From: Paucisalibacillus algeriensis
Lineage (GTDB): Bacteria > Bacillota > Bacilli > Bacillales > Amphibacillaceae
NCBI RefSeq assembly: GCF_000577245.1
Contig: NZ_CBYO010000011.1
Coordinates: forward strand, 124,001-188,000
Direction: 5' to 3'
DNA length: 64,000 nt
Positions within the stretch are counted from its first letter, which is position 1; the number at the start of each line of letters is the position of its first letter. Made by a program: the position numbers and the translations under genes. Below are positions 1 to 9,891 of the stretch, one piece after another. The notes below the pieces were generated by a model. The model was not told where the DNA came from, did not search any database, and saw only the letters and a program-made list of their open reading frames with translations.

Positions 1-97
1 TTAACCTGGACATGGAGGTGGCTGCATTACCTGCCCCGATATTTCCTATTTCTTTCAGTGCATCAAGTTGAATAGTAGAGAATTGTTGATAGTTCAT
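1..97 (-). CDS. cheC: CheC, CheY-P phosphatase (partial, N-terminal end only)
   Basis: Only the first 32 codons lie in the window; the rest runs off the left edge. The translation contains LDALKEIGNIGAGNAATSMS, the conserved first helix of the CheC/FliY phosphatase family with its E..GNIG.GNA motif. In Bacillus, CheC removes phosphate from CheY-P and works with CheD in adaptation. It starts 1 bp after the cheW stop, so it belongs to the same operon and is probably translationally coupled. FliY (11631-12815) carries the same motif as a second member of the family. Confidence 0.9.
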   Translation of the reverse strand, partial: MNYQQFSTIQLDALKEIGNIGAGNAATSMSRL

Positions 98-98
98 A

Positions 99-572
99 TT
101 ATTGACCTTCTACTGTTTTTAACTCGGTAATTTCCTCGGTAGTTAGTATCTTTCTAAGGTCAAGTAAAATGAGTAAACGATTCTCCAGTTTTGCTACTCC
201 TTCAATATAATCCTGATTTACTACACCAATCACTTCAGGTGCAGGTTCAATGATATCAGTTGGAATATCAATCACATCATTAGCAGCATCCACGATTAGA
301 CCCACTTCCATATCTTCCAGATAAACGATGATGATACGTGTAGACTCGTTGTAGTCTGTTTCTTCAATTCCCAAACGTGAACGAAGATCGATGATTGGGG
401 TTACAACTCCTCTTAAGTTAATAACGCCTTTTACAAATTTTGCAGTGTTAGGAACTCTTGTAATTGTTTGAATACGTTCAATTGAACCTATTTGTTGAAC
501 TGATACTGCAAATTCCTCATCTTTTAATTGAAATACAATAACCTTTTTCTCAGTAGCTGTTTCAAAACTCAT
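99..572 (-). CDS. cheW: CheW, chemotaxis coupling protein
   Basis: A 157-residue protein that is a single CheW-like SH3 domain (about residues 10-150). It bridges chemoreceptors and the CheA kinase at the membrane array. The stretches VIVFQLKDEEFAVSV and VKGVINLRGVVTPIIDLR are typical of the family, and the length is normal. The ATG at 570-572 is preceded by a GGGGGAAG ribosome site. It follows cheA closely and is itself followed 1 bp later by cheC. There is no response-regulator domain, so this is CheW and not CheV. Confidence 0.95.
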   Translation of the reverse strand: MSFETATEKKVIVFQLKDEEFAVSVQQIGSIERIQTITRVPNTAKFVKGVINLRGVVTPIIDLRSRLGIEETDYNESTRIIIVYLEDMEVGLIVDAANDVIDIPTDIIEPAPEVIGVVNQDYIEGVAKLENRLLILLDLRKILTTEEITELKTVEGQ

Positions 573-598
573 GACTGCTTCCCCCTTGGATTACTATC

Positions 599-2620
599 TT
601 ATTTAATGATTGCGTTACTATCAATAATTAGTGCAACCTGACCATCACCAAGAATTGTTGCGCCAGATATTGCAAAAGTGTTACTCAAGTACGAACCTAA
701 TGATTTAAGGACGATTTCTTGTTGGCCAATAAAAGAATCAACGACAAGGGCTGCCATTTTTTCTCCTTTTTTTACAATTACAATAGACGTATACTCTTCG
801 TCAACTTTCGTGTTAGGAATACCAAAAACGTCTTTTAAGTTCACTAATGGAACGACTTTTCCTCGGAAATCAATTACTTTCTTATGGTGAGCCGAATGGA
901 TTTGTTCACTTGAAACAATAGCTGTTTCAATTATTGATGACAATGGAATGGCATATTTCTCTTTATTTAATTCCACTAACAGAACCGAAATAATGGTTAA
1001 TGTCAATGGTAGCTGAACAGAGAATATGGAGCCTTTATTAAGTTCTGAATCAATAGAAATACTACCACCTAAGGATTCGATTGTGTTCTTAACCACATCT
1101 AAACCTACACCTCGACCAGAGATATCGGAAATCTTGTCCGCAGTAGAAAATCCACTTGCCATTATTAATTCATAAATTTGTTGCTCAGTTAATGCATCGC
1201 TTTCTCGTTCAGTTAATAATCCATTCTTAATTGCCTTTGATAATACTTTTTCTTTATTAATACCGGCTCCATCATCTTCTATTTCGATGAATACATGATT
1301 TCCACTATGGTAGGCTTTTAATTTAATAGTACCTTTTTCTAGTTTTCCTTTTTGTAATCTTTCTTCTGGCGTTTCAATACCATGATCAATAGCATTACGT
1401 AGAAGATGAACAATTGGATCTCCAATTTCGTCGATTACCGTCCGGTCAAGTTCTGTATCTGCACCAATAATTTCAATATCCACTTGTTTCTGTAAATCCC
1501 GAGCCAATTTACGAACCATTCTTGGGAATCTATTAAACACGTGATCAATTGGTACCATCCGCATGGTTAAAATGATATTTTGCAAATCACTTGATACCCT
1601 TGCCATTCGTTCAACGGTATCTTGCAAATCGGCATTCTTCAAATCTGAAGAGATTTGTTCTAAGCGACCACGATCAATAATAAGTTCCTCGAAAAGATTC
1701 ATTAAAACATCTAACTTTTCAATATTTACTCGAATTGTTTTATGTTGGTTTTTTGCAGGTTCTTGTTGTTCTTTATTTTTATGCTCTTCATTATTATTAG
1801 AATTACTTTCAGTATTTTCTTTTATCGATGAATTATTTTCTTTTGATTCTCGATATTTCTTAACTGAAAAAGGGTTGACATTTACAGAATCAATTTCTGA
1901 TACTTTTTTAATTTTCCCTTCAATTTCCTTAGCATTTTGGTTCGATATAAGAATAACAGAAAAAGTAAAATCAAAGTTTTCTTCTTCAAGATCACTTACT
2001 GGGGGGTCCGATTTAATTACTTCACCTAGTTGTTCTAGAACTTCAAATACCATGAATACACGAGCACCTTTTAACAAGCAATCTTCCCTAAGTTGTATAG
2101 TAATATCATAGTTTTGAAATCCTCGTTCCTGTGACTCATTTAAAATGGAAAGTTCAAACTCGTCAATATTAGTAAATGTACTAATTGTATTATCCAACTC
2201 TTCTACTTGTTCGAATCTAGTGTCCGCTCCAACCAATAATTTTCCCTGTTCAATCATTTGCAACTGATTTGCAACTTTGGTAATATTATGAGATCCGTCT
2301 CCACCACTAGCAATATTCTCTACCATGGTGTTTAGATGATCAACTGTTTCAACTAATAAATCAATCATTTCAGATTGAACTTGAACCTGATCATATCGGA
2401 TAGCATCAAATACGTTTTCAAGTGTGTGGGTTAATGTGGCTAGATCATTGTAACCCATCGTTGCTGACATACCTTTTAACGTGTGGGCCGATCTAAAAAT
2501 TTCTTCAATAATCGCTTTCTCGTTAGGATTCTTCTCTAATTCTAGTAATTTTCTATAGAGCATCTCAATATGTTCATTACTTTCATCTATAAAAACATCT
2601 AAATATTGTGTCGTATCCAT
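599..2620 (-). CDS. cheA: CheA, chemotaxis histidine kinase
   Basis: The 673-residue product shows the full CheA order: an HPt domain with phospho-acceptor His46 in FRSAHTLKG, a CheY/CheB-binding P2 domain near 155-265, an Asn/Glu-rich linker near 270-300, a dimerisation domain, a GHKL kinase core (N-box LLRNAIDHG, G1 DDGAGIN, G2 GRGVGLDVV) and a C-terminal CheW-like P5 domain. It phosphorylates CheY and CheB in response to receptors. An in-frame ATG 33 bp upstream exists, but the ATG at 2620 has a GGGGGG ribosome site at proper spacing and begins MDTTQYLDVF, as family members do. It starts 1 bp after the cheB stop. Confidence 0.95.
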   Translation of the reverse strand: MDTTQYLDVFIDESNEHIEMLYRKLLELEKNPNEKAIIEEIFRSAHTLKGMSATMGYNDLATLTHTLENVFDAIRYDQVQVQSEMIDLLVETVDHLNTMVENIASGGDGSHNITKVANQLQMIEQGKLLVGADTRFEQVEELDNTISTFTNIDEFELSILNESQERGFQNYDITIQLREDCLLKGARVFMVFEVLEQLGEVIKSDPPVSDLEEENFDFTFSVILISNQNAKEIEGKIKKVSEIDSVNVNPFSVKKYRESKENNSSIKENTESNSNNNEEHKNKEQQEPAKNQHKTIRVNIEKLDVLMNLFEELIIDRGRLEQISSDLKNADLQDTVERMARVSSDLQNIILTMRMVPIDHVFNRFPRMVRKLARDLQKQVDIEIIGADTELDRTVIDEIGDPIVHLLRNAIDHGIETPEERLQKGKLEKGTIKLKAYHSGNHVFIEIEDDGAGINKEKVLSKAIKNGLLTERESDALTEQQIYELIMASGFSTADKISDISGRGVGLDVVKNTIESLGGSISIDSELNKGSIFSVQLPLTLTIISVLLVELNKEKYAIPLSSIIETAIVSSEQIHSAHHKKVIDFRGKVVPLVNLKDVFGIPNTKVDEEYTSIVIVKKGEKMAALVVDSFIGQQEIVLKSLGSYLSNTFAISGATILGDGQVALIIDSNAIIK

Positions 2621-2621
2621 T

Positions 2622-3674
2622 CTAAAACCCCCCGGATCTATTGGTAAGTGCATGAATCATTTCGCCCATTTGATGTAGATGAACAATATAATTTACGGCA
2701 TTTGTTTTCACTGCAGCTTTTGGCATGCCATTAATAATGGCCGATTCTTCTGACTCAGCTAATACAATTACTTCTGAATCAGTTTTCTTTAGTATCTCAA
2801 TACCTTTGGAACCGTCACTTCCCATCCCAGTGAGAATGACTGCAAGTTTATTTATCCTAGAAAGATTTGCAGCTGATTCTAACATGACATCTACTGCCGG
2901 CCTATGGCCTGCTCTAACCTTTTCCTGTGTAAGTTCAATAGCATGAACTGTACCAGCCCTTCTAATTTTCATATGGTAGTTTCCTGGTGCAATATAAACC
3001 GTTCTATCTTTAATAATCTCGCCATGTGTTGCTTCTTTAATATGTAAATCGGAAAGATTGTTTAATCGGTCAGCGAGAGACTTAGTAAAACCTGCAGGCA
3101 TATGTTGTACCACTAATATTGGACAGGAAAATTCTTTTGGTAAATCAAGTATAAGTCGCTGTAATGCTCTTGGCCCACCAGTAGAAGCACCTATAAAAAC
3201 TATCGTATTGGGGTGCTTTTGTTTTACCCTGTCAATCTTAGGCGAAGTTACACTGGCAGTTGTCTCCGATAGATTAACTTGCGAAGCAGCTATGACCTTA
3301 TTAATGATTTCATGTTCAATTGTTGTAATATCAAGTGAAATGGAACCAGATGGCTTTGGAATAAAGTCCACTGCACCATTTGTGATTGCTTTCATCGTAT
3401 TGACTGTCCCATCCTTCGTCAGACTGGACAACATAACGACTGGTACCGGATGTTCTTCCATAATTTGTTGCAAAGCTGAAATACCATCCATAACTGGCAT
3501 TTCAACATCTAATGTGACAACATCTGGACTTAACTCTTTTATTTTCTTAAGTCCATCTGCCCCATTCCTTGCTGTTTCAATTACTTGAACCCGGTTATCA
3601 GTTTCTAATATTTCTGTAATCATCTTTCGCATAAATGCTGAATCATCAATTACAATTACACGAATGGGTGTCAT
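2622..3674 (-). CDS. cheB: CheB, chemoreceptor methylesterase/glutamine deamidase
   Basis: A 350-residue two-domain protein. Residues 1-120 are a receiver with acidic pair D10/D11 and phospho-acceptor D56 in LDVEMPVMDG. Residues about 155-345 are the methylesterase with nucleophile Ser164 in GASTGGP, His191 in VVQHMPAGF, and the later TGMGSDGSKG loop carrying the Asp. It demethylates receptors for adaptation. It lies between flhG and cheA, as in B. subtilis. The product length is normal and all catalytic residues are present. Confidence 0.95.
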   Translation of the reverse strand: MTPIRVIVIDDSAFMRKMITEILETDNRVQVIETARNGADGLKKIKELSPDVVTLDVEMPVMDGISALQQIMEEHPVPVVMLSSLTKDGTVNTMKAITNGAVDFIPKPSGSISLDITTIEHEIINKVIAASQVNLSETTASVTSPKIDRVKQKHPNTIVFIGASTGGPRALQRLILDLPKEFSCPILVVQHMPAGFTKSLADRLNNLSDLHIKEATHGEIIKDRTVYIAPGNYHMKIRRAGTVHAIELTQEKVRAGHRPAVDVMLESAANLSRINKLAVILTGMGSDGSKGIEILKKTDSEVIVLAESEESAIINGMPKAAVKTNAVNYIVHLHQMGEMIHALTNRSGGF

Positions 3675-3678
3675 GACC

Positions 3679-4551
3679 TCACCTTCCTCTATTGCCTAAA
3701 AGACCTTTTAGTCTTTCAACAAATGTAGAAGATTCTTTTACGTTAATTGATACTTGTCTATCTCGGTAATTTTCAGTTAGTTGTTTAATTGATTTTGCTA
3801 TGTTAGATTTATTATTTTCAATAGCAAAAGGTGCTTGGCGAATTACTGCAGATGTTACAGCCTTATCTTCTGGGAGAATTCCAAGAAACTTCATGTCAAT
3901 TCCCAAAAACTGAGCTAAGAGCTTTTGGAATCGATTAACTGTCATCAAGCCCTTCTTCACATTATCAGAACGGTTTAGCACAATATATATTGGCATTGTT
4001 TTTTTGAATCCAACAATAAATTTAATCATGCTATATGCATCAGTTATTGAAGTAGGCTCAGGTGTTGTTACAACAATACATTCATCCGATGCAAGAACAA
4101 AATCTATACTAGAATGTGTTGCTCCTGCACCCATGTCAAATATTATATAATCATACATCTGTACGACTTCATCATATTGCAGTAAGAAATAGTTCATTTT
4201 CTGTTGGTTGATTGAGAACATTGTAGAAAGTCCTGAACCACCGGCAATATAATGTAGGTTATTAGGACCTAGTTCCATAATATCATAAATAGGCAATTCG
4301 GCCTCTAACATATCTACAATTGTTTTTTTTGCTTGCATACCTAGCAGTATATCCACATTCCCCATACCAATATCTAAATCAATTAATAGGACTTTATGCC
4401 CTTGTTTGCACAATTCTAATGAAAAGTTAACGGCAATATTAGATTTTCCAACACCGCCCTTTCCACTAACAAAAGAAATCGTTTTAGCTTGTTTTATACT
4501 ATTAGTCGTTTCGATCTTTCTTCGCAAACTTTCCGCTTGATCATGAATCAA
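3679..4551 (-). CDS. flhG: FlhG (YlxH), MinD-like ATPase of flagellar placement
   Basis: A 290-residue P-loop ATPase of the MinD/ParA type with deviant Walker A motif SGKGGVGKS (K31 and K36) and the switch motif DLDIGMGNVD. FlhG partners with FlhF and FliM/FliY to set flagellar number and position. The gene overlaps the flhF end by 11 bp. The start is a TTG at 4551 with GGGTGAT upstream; no in-frame ATG lies nearby, and the N-terminal Gln-rich start (IHDQAESLRR) resembles the FlhG segment that stimulates the FlhF GTPase. Confidence 0.92.
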   Translation of the reverse strand: MIHDQAESLRRKIETTNSIKQAKTISFVSGKGGVGKSNIAVNFSLELCKQGHKVLLIDLDIGMGNVDILLGMQAKKTIVDMLEAELPIYDIMELGPNNLHYIAGGSGLSTMFSINQQKMNYFLLQYDEVVQMYDYIIFDMGAGATHSSIDFVLASDECIVVTTPEPTSITDAYSMIKFIVGFKKTMPIYIVLNRSDNVKKGLMTVNRFQKLLAQFLGIDMKFLGILPEDKAVTSAVIRQAPFAIENNKSNIAKSIKQLTENYRDRQVSINVKESSTFVERLKGLLGNRGR

Positions 4552-5665
4552 TTAAATCACCCACTATATAATTACTTATAATTTCTTTTGTCGGTTCAAC
4601 TAAATTATCAGGGACTTCTTGACCGTTTGTCATATAAGCAATTCCTTTTTGGTGAGCTAAAGGAAGATTAAGTAAACTTCCGTATTGTCTAGTTTCGTCT
4701 ATCTTTGTAAATATCAGACTCTTAATGTTCACATGACGAAAACTGTTATAAATGTCGTTAATATCTCTTGGTTTAGCTGTTAAGGATAGCACCAGATAAT
4801 TCTCAACATTATCTGTATCAACGATAGTATTTGTTAGCTCTTTGACATACTGCTCATCTCGATAATTCCTACCTGCAGTATCAACTAGAATTAAGTCATA
4901 TTCTTTTAGCTTTAAGGTTGCATTATGGTAGTCTTCTATCGAGTAAACTACTTCAACAGGAGTATCCAAAATTTTCGCGTAAGTTTTAAGTTGTTCAATT
5001 GCAGCGATACGATACGTATCCATTGTAATAAAGGCAACCTTTCTCTTATCTTGTAACATTAACCTTGCAGCAACCTTTGCAAGTGTTGTTGTCTTTCCAA
5101 CTCCGGTTGGCCCTACAAAATGAACAATTTTTGCTGAAGGCGATATCCCTTGAAAAGAAAGATTATCTAACTGTGCTTCTATTTCTTGTTTTACCTCATG
5201 TAAAATAGTTGTTTGGTCTGGCGATACACCATTTTCTCCATGCTTTTTCACAACATTATTGGTAATAGTAATTGCAATATCCTCGGCTATTTCTTGGTCA
5301 AGTAAATATTGAAAAATGACTTGATAATCTGGTGAAAATTTAGAACGATTTCCTTGTAAAGAGTGGTGCTCGAGAATACGTCGCATATATTTCATTTCAT
5401 TAATAATTTCGGTCTCCATTACCCCTTTTTGATTCTTTTCATTAGTCTGAGCATTTTTTACTATTTTTGTCGGCGGCTGCTTCTTTGGCAGTGGGCTGCG
5501 ATCAAGAGCTGCAATCACTTCGATCTTTCTCTTTTTAAAGAAGCCTAAGAAGCCGCCCTCTTGGATTTCCTTGGAACTTAAAATAACTGCGTCGGCTCCG
5601 AGTTCTTTACGTATTTGATTCATTGCCTCTGGCATTGTCGGTGCTGTATATTTTTTTACTTTCAT
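4541..5665 (-). CDS. flhF: FlhF, SRP-type GTPase for flagellar placement
   Basis: A 374-residue protein with a basic B domain at the N-terminus, an N domain, and a G domain from about residue 180 carrying [22 protein letters not shown] and TKIDETRQYG, the SRP54-type GTPase motifs. It recruits the first flagellar components to the membrane. It is the third SRP-family GTPase in the window beside ffh and ftsY. The ATG at 5665 overlaps the flhA stop (ATGA), so translation is coupled. Confidence 0.95.
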   Translation of the reverse strand: MKVKKYTAPTMPEAMNQIRKELGADAVILSSKEIQEGGFLGFFKKRKIEVIAALDRSPLPKKQPPTKIVKNAQTNEKNQKGVMETEIINEMKYMRRILEHHSLQGNRSKFSPDYQVIFQYLLDQEIAEDIAITITNNVVKKHGENGVSPDQTTILHEVKQEIEAQLDNLSFQGISPSAKIVHFVGPTGVGKTTTLAKVAARLMLQDKRKVAFITMDTYRIAAIEQLKTYAKILDTPVEVVYSIEDYHNATLKLKEYDLILVDTAGRNYRDEQYVKELTNTIVDTDNVENYLVLSLTAKPRDINDIYNSFRHVNIKSLIFTKIDETRQYGSLLNLPLAHQKGIAYMTNGQEVPDNLVEPTKEIISNYIVGDLIDS

Positions 5666-7698
5666 GCTACATTCACCACTCCAACACTTTGTACTTGTAC
5701 AGTCGGTTCCAGCTCGTTATAGGATAAAACGATAACTTGAGGTAAGAAGCGATCTAGCAATTGTTTTAAATACATTCGAATTGCAGGAGAACATAAAATA
5801 ATTGCGTTTTCTTCTTGTAACGTTAATTTTTCTACTTCATCGTTGATCGCTTTAATAATCAGTTGCTGTGTTTCTGGGTCTAATGCTAAATAATTTCCAT
5901 GCTCGGTTGTTTGAATACTTTCAGCAATTTTCTTCTCTACTTTTCCGGAAACAGTAATAACCTTCATAGAATTATCTTGATTAGCATACTGTTTTGTTAG
6001 TTGAGAAGAGAGTGCTTGTCTTACATATTCCCCTAAGAGTTCAGGGTCATTTGTTAATTTACTAAAATCAGCTAATGTCTCAAAAATAATAGGTAAATTA
6101 CGAACAGAGATGTTTTCTCTTAATAATTTTGCCAATACTTTTTGAATATCTCCTATGACAAGTGGTTCTGGTGTGACTTCTTCCACTAAAATCGGATAAT
6201 TTTCTTTCAAATGATCGACGAGTTCTTTCGTTTCCTGTCTTCCTAATAATATATGTGCATGGCGTTTAATGACCTCCGTAATATGCGTGGACACTACAGA
6301 TGGTGGATCAACAACCGTATAGCCAGATAACTCAGCTTCATCTTTATAATCTTCACTTATCCATTTAGCCGGGAGACCAAAAGCGGGTTCCATAGTTTCT
6401 ATACCATCAATTAAGTCGTTATCCATATCTGGAGTCATTGCTAAATAATGATCTAGAAGAATTTCACCAGTAGCGACTTCATTACCTTTTACTTTTAAAC
6501 GATATTCATTTGGGTTCAATTGAATATTATCACGTATTCGCACAACTGGAATTACGATACCAAGTTCGATTGCCAGTTGTCTTCGGATCATAATTACCCT
6601 GTCAAGCAAGTCTCCACCTTGTTTTGCATCAACTAAAGGAATAAGTGCATATCCAAATTCAAATTCAATTGGATCCATGCTTAGTAAATTGATTACATTT
6701 TCTTGAGTCTTCATTGCTGATCCTTCAGCTTGCTCTTCTGCTTCTTCAATCTCCACGATAGGTTGCTTCTGCTTTTGCAACATAAGAAAAGCGCTTAGGG
6801 CAAGAACAGTAGCAATAGTGGTTGTTAAGAAAAAGTTAATAGGTGTTAAGCCCAATAGGAATATTGTACCCGCAGCTATGAATAATAACTTAGGATATTG
6901 TAATAATTGTTGTGCAACATCAGTCCCTAAGTTATTCCCTGTTGCGGAACTACGAGTAACAACAATACCTGTAGCAGTTGAAATTAGCAAAGCTGGAATT
7001 TGACTTACCAATCCATCTCCTACTGTTAATCTCATATACGTATCAATAGCTTCCCCGAAGGAGAATCCCATTTGTGTCATTCCAATTATAAGTCCAAAAA
7101 TAATGTTAATGAGAACGATAATAATCCCAGCAATCGCATCTCCCTTAACAAATTTACTGGCACCATCCATTGAACCATGAAAATCCGCTTCATTTTCTAC
7201 CTTTTTCCGTCTTTCTTTTGCTTCTTGTTCAGAAATTAGTCCTGCATTCAAATCTGCATCAATACTCATTTGCTTACCAGGCATTGCATCCAGGGAGAAT
7301 CTGGCTGCTACTTCAGATACACGCTCAGAACCTTTGGTTATAACTAAAAAGTTGATGATAACTAGAATAATGAAAACTACAAAGCCCACTAGTGGACTAT
7401 TCCCAATAACAAAAGAACCAAATGTGTCTACTACACCGCCGGCATCGGCTTCACTTAAAATGGATCGAGTTGTAGAAACATTAAGTGCAAGCCTAAACAA
7501 TGTTAGTAACAATAATAACGTTGGGAAAACCGAAAATTGTAAGGGTTCTTGTGTATTCATGGATACTAAAAGGACTATTAATGCAATAATAATATTAATT
7601 AAAATAAATACACTTAATAGCCATCCTGGTAGTGGAATGACTAACATAACAACAACTAAAATTACGGCAATTAAAACGGATAAATCACGGGCTTTCAT
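5662..7698 (-). CDS. flhA: FlhA, flagellar type III export gate protein
   Basis: The 678-residue product has eight hydrophobic membrane segments in the first 320 residues, the conserved FHIPEP-type loop (here RFSLDAMPGKQMSIDADL), and a soluble C-terminal domain of about 340 residues that docks export chaperones. It forms the nonameric ring of the export apparatus and energises export with the proton gradient. AAGGAGAG stands before the ATG. It is followed by overlapping flhF and preceded by flhB, the standard Bacillus order. Confidence 0.96.
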   Translation of the reverse strand: MKARDLSVLIAVILVVVMLVIPLPGWLLSVFILINIIIALIVLLVSMNTQEPLQFSVFPTLLLLLTLFRLALNVSTTRSILSEADAGGVVDTFGSFVIGNSPLVGFVVFIILVIINFLVITKGSERVSEVAARFSLDAMPGKQMSIDADLNAGLISEQEAKERRKKVENEADFHGSMDGASKFVKGDAIAGIIIVLINIIFGLIIGMTQMGFSFGEAIDTYMRLTVGDGLVSQIPALLISTATGIVVTRSSATGNNLGTDVAQQLLQYPKLLFIAAGTIFLLGLTPINFFLTTTIATVLALSAFLMLQKQKQPIVEIEEAEEQAEGSAMKTQENVINLLSMDPIEFEFGYALIPLVDAKQGGDLLDRVIMIRRQLAIELGIVIPVVRIRDNIQLNPNEYRLKVKGNEVATGEILLDHYLAMTPDMDNDLIDGIETMEPAFGLPAKWISEDYKDEAELSGYTVVDPPSVVSTHITEVIKRHAHILLGRQETKELVDHLKENYPILVEEVTPEPLVIGDIQKVLAKLLRENISVRNLPIIFETLADFSKLTNDPELLGEYVRQALSSQLTKQYANQDNSMKVITVSGKVEKKIAESIQTTEHGNYLALDPETQQLIIKAINDEVEKLTLQEENAIILCSPAIRMYLKQLLDRFLPQVIVLSYNELEPTVQVQSVGVVNVA

Positions 7699-7718
7699 GG
7701 GGGTCTCTCCTTACCTGC

Positions 7719-8798
7719 TTAAAGTTTTTTCTCCATTCGATATACATAAGCAAGTACTTCTGCTACTGCTTGATAGAATTCTTCAGGAATTGCCTCACCA
7801 ATTTCAACAGAGGCGTAGAGCGATCTTGCTAGTGGTCTATTTTCCACCGCCATTACATTATTTGCTTTAGCAACTTCTCTTATTTTAAAAGCAATGTGGT
7901 CAACACCTTTTGCAATTACATAAGGTGCACTTGCTTTATTTTCATCATATTTAATAGCTATTGCAAAGTGCGTCGGGTTCGTAATAACAACATCCGCATT
8001 TGGAATTTCACTCATCATACGACGCATTGCTATTTGCCGTTGTTTTTCTTTAATTTTTGATTTAATCAAAGGATCTCCTTCGATATTTTTATATTCATCT
8101 CTAATATCTTGTTTAGACATACGAATGTTTTTTTCAAAATCAAAACGCTGATAAGCGTAGTCAAAAACTGCAAGTAATAGTAAGGCAATAGTGGCTGCTA
8201 TTCCCATAAGTAGTGTAACTCTTCCAAAAAACGCTAGCGAACTATCTACATTTTTAAAGGCTACCATCAACATTTCATCTTTGTATATCCAAATGACGAA
8301 AAAGGTGACTGCTCCAATAACAACAATTTTCAAAAGAGACTTGAGTAACTCCACTAGTGCTCGTATAGAAAAAATACGTTTTGCACCTTGAATTGGATCA
8401 ATTTTCTTCAAATCGAATTTTAAAGGCTCTGTTGTAAATAAAAATCCAATCTGCATTAAGTTTGAGGCAACACCCGCAATCATGGCTATCAACATGACAG
8501 GACCGACAATTTTCGCAAACTGGATAATACTTTCAGAGAAAATTTGAAATACTGATGTCTCGGTAAGCTCCCAATTGAGATATTCGGTAAATGTATGCTG
8601 GAATAACGCAAGCATATTATCCTTCATAAAACCGGCAAATACCGCCATTAATATAAATACAAATAACAACAGAAATGCGGTATTAACATCCTGACTTTTT
8701 GCTACTCTTCCCTTTTTCCGTTCATCATTTCTTCGTTTGGGGGTTGCTTTTTCCGTTTTTTCACCTGCGAAATATTGTAAATCTAACTTAAGTTGCAA
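7719..8798 (-). CDS. flhB: FlhB, flagellar export specificity switch
   Basis: A 359-residue protein with four membrane segments and a C-terminal cytoplasmic domain holding the autocleavage motif NPTH (in VVITNPTHFAIAIKY). Cleavage between Asn and Pro switches export from rod/hook to filament substrates, with FliK as ruler. The N-terminus LDLQYFAGEKTEKATPKRR matches the family. The start is TTG at 8798, with GGAGGTG eight bases upstream, overlapping the end of fliR. The small gene ylqH at 35238-35519 is a paralogue of its C-terminal part. Confidence 0.95.
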   Translation of the reverse strand: MQLKLDLQYFAGEKTEKATPKRRNDERKKGRVAKSQDVNTAFLLLFVFILMAVFAGFMKDNMLALFQHTFTEYLNWELTETSVFQIFSESIIQFAKIVGPVMLIAMIAGVASNLMQIGFLFTTEPLKFDLKKIDPIQGAKRIFSIRALVELLKSLLKIVVIGAVTFFVIWIYKDEMLMVAFKNVDSSLAFFGRVTLLMGIAATIALLLLAVFDYAYQRFDFEKNIRMSKQDIRDEYKNIEGDPLIKSKIKEKQRQIAMRRMMSEIPNADVVITNPTHFAIAIKYDENKASAPYVIAKGVDHIAFKIREVAKANNVMAVENRPLARSLYASVEIGEAIPEEFYQAVAEVLAYVYRMEKKL

Positions 8799-8801
8799 AA
8801 C

Positions 8802-9581
8802 TTAAGCACCTCCAAACAACTTCATTAGTCCTTGCATCCCTGAGAACATCGCAGTGAATAAATTTTTTGCAAGAATGATATAGAGACTTAGAAAGACTAA
8901 AATAGCTATAAAACTAACCAAGATTTTCAATGGTAGCCCTACAACAAATACATTAAGCTGTGGTACGGTCCTGGAAATAATACCTAAAGCCACATCAACT
9001 AAAAACAAGCACCCAACAATGGGTATTGATATTTGGAAAGCGATCAGAAACATATTATTGAACACTTTTATGACAAACTCAGCAATATTACCATCATGAA
9101 ATGGTATGAAAGCATCTATTGGAATAAATGTATAACTATTAACAATGCCATCTATTAACAAATGATGCCCATCGACCGATAATAAAAATAAAAGCGCAAT
9201 AATATAGAAGTACTGTCCAGTAAGTGGACTTTGTGCACCAGTCTGTGGGTCCATCACATTGGCGATTGCAAAACCCATTTGGAAATCAATAAAACCACCA
9301 GCAACTTGTACAGCAGAAATAATTATATATCCTATAAGTCCAACTAATACACCAACAAGAAGCTCTTTAATAATCATAAAGAAATACATTTCATCTATGA
9401 CAATGGCAGTTGAATCAACTGTATACAAAATAATGAAAGCTAAGAAGACACTTATTCCAATTCGAAATGGTAATGGAATGGTGCGATAAGAAAATAAAGG
9501 CATCGTAACAAAGAACCCTAGTACGCGTACTAAAATCAACAGAAAGATTGGTAAGCTATTGATATTAATTAACTCAAACAT
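8802..9581 (-). CDS. fliR: FliR, flagellar export gate membrane protein
   Basis: A very hydrophobic 259-residue protein with about six membrane segments; PLPFRIGIS and the segment QVAGGFIDFQMGFAIANV are characteristic of FliR/SctT. With FliP and FliQ it forms the helical export gate in the basal body. It starts with ATG at 9581, 3 bp after fliQ, and runs into flhB with a 3 bp gap. Length and order are standard. Confidence 0.95.
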   Translation of the reverse strand: MFELININSLPIFLLILVRVLGFFVTMPLFSYRTIPLPFRIGISVFLAFIILYTVDSTAIVIDEMYFFMIIKELLVGVLVGLIGYIIISAVQVAGGFIDFQMGFAIANVMDPQTGAQSPLTGQYFYIIALLFLLSVDGHHLLIDGIVNSYTFIPIDAFIPFHDGNIAEFVIKVFNNMFLIAFQISIPIVGCLFLVDVALGIISRTVPQLNVFVVGLPLKILVSFIAILVFLSLYIILAKNLFTAMFSGMQGLMKLFGGA

Positions 9582-9584
9582 GGT

Positions 9585-9854
9585 TTACCCTGCAAACCGA
9601 TTCAAGTTTTGAAATATATCTGCTGTGAACTCTACAATAGTAGAAAGCATCCACGGGCCGAAAAATAATACACCAACCAATACAGCTACAATTTTGGGAA
9701 TAAAAGCAAGGGTTTGTTCCTGAATCTGTGTGGTTGCTTGAAATATACTTACTAATAACCCAACTGCAAGAGCCAAAATTAGCAGTGGTCCTGTGATAAG
9801 AAGTACGGTATAAATTCCTTTTTCGGCTAAAGCTAAAACAAATTCACTACTCAA
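9585..9854 (-). CDS. fliQ: FliQ, flagellar export gate membrane protein
   Basis: An 89-residue protein with two membrane helices separated by the conserved loop SIFQATTQIQEQTLAFIPK, the signature of FliQ/SctS. It is a subunit of the FliPQR export gate. The start is TTG at 9854 with AAGGAGGGGG upstream; the nearby ATG is out of frame and stops after two codons. Position between fliP and fliR confirms the call. Confidence 0.95.
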   Translation of the reverse strand: MSSEFVLALAEKGIYTVLLITGPLLILALAVGLLVSIFQATTQIQEQTLAFIPKIVAVLVGVLFFGPWMLSTIVEFTADIFQNLNRFAG

Positions 9855-9891
9855 CCCATAACCCCCTCCTTTTATCTAGCTCTCTTAATGG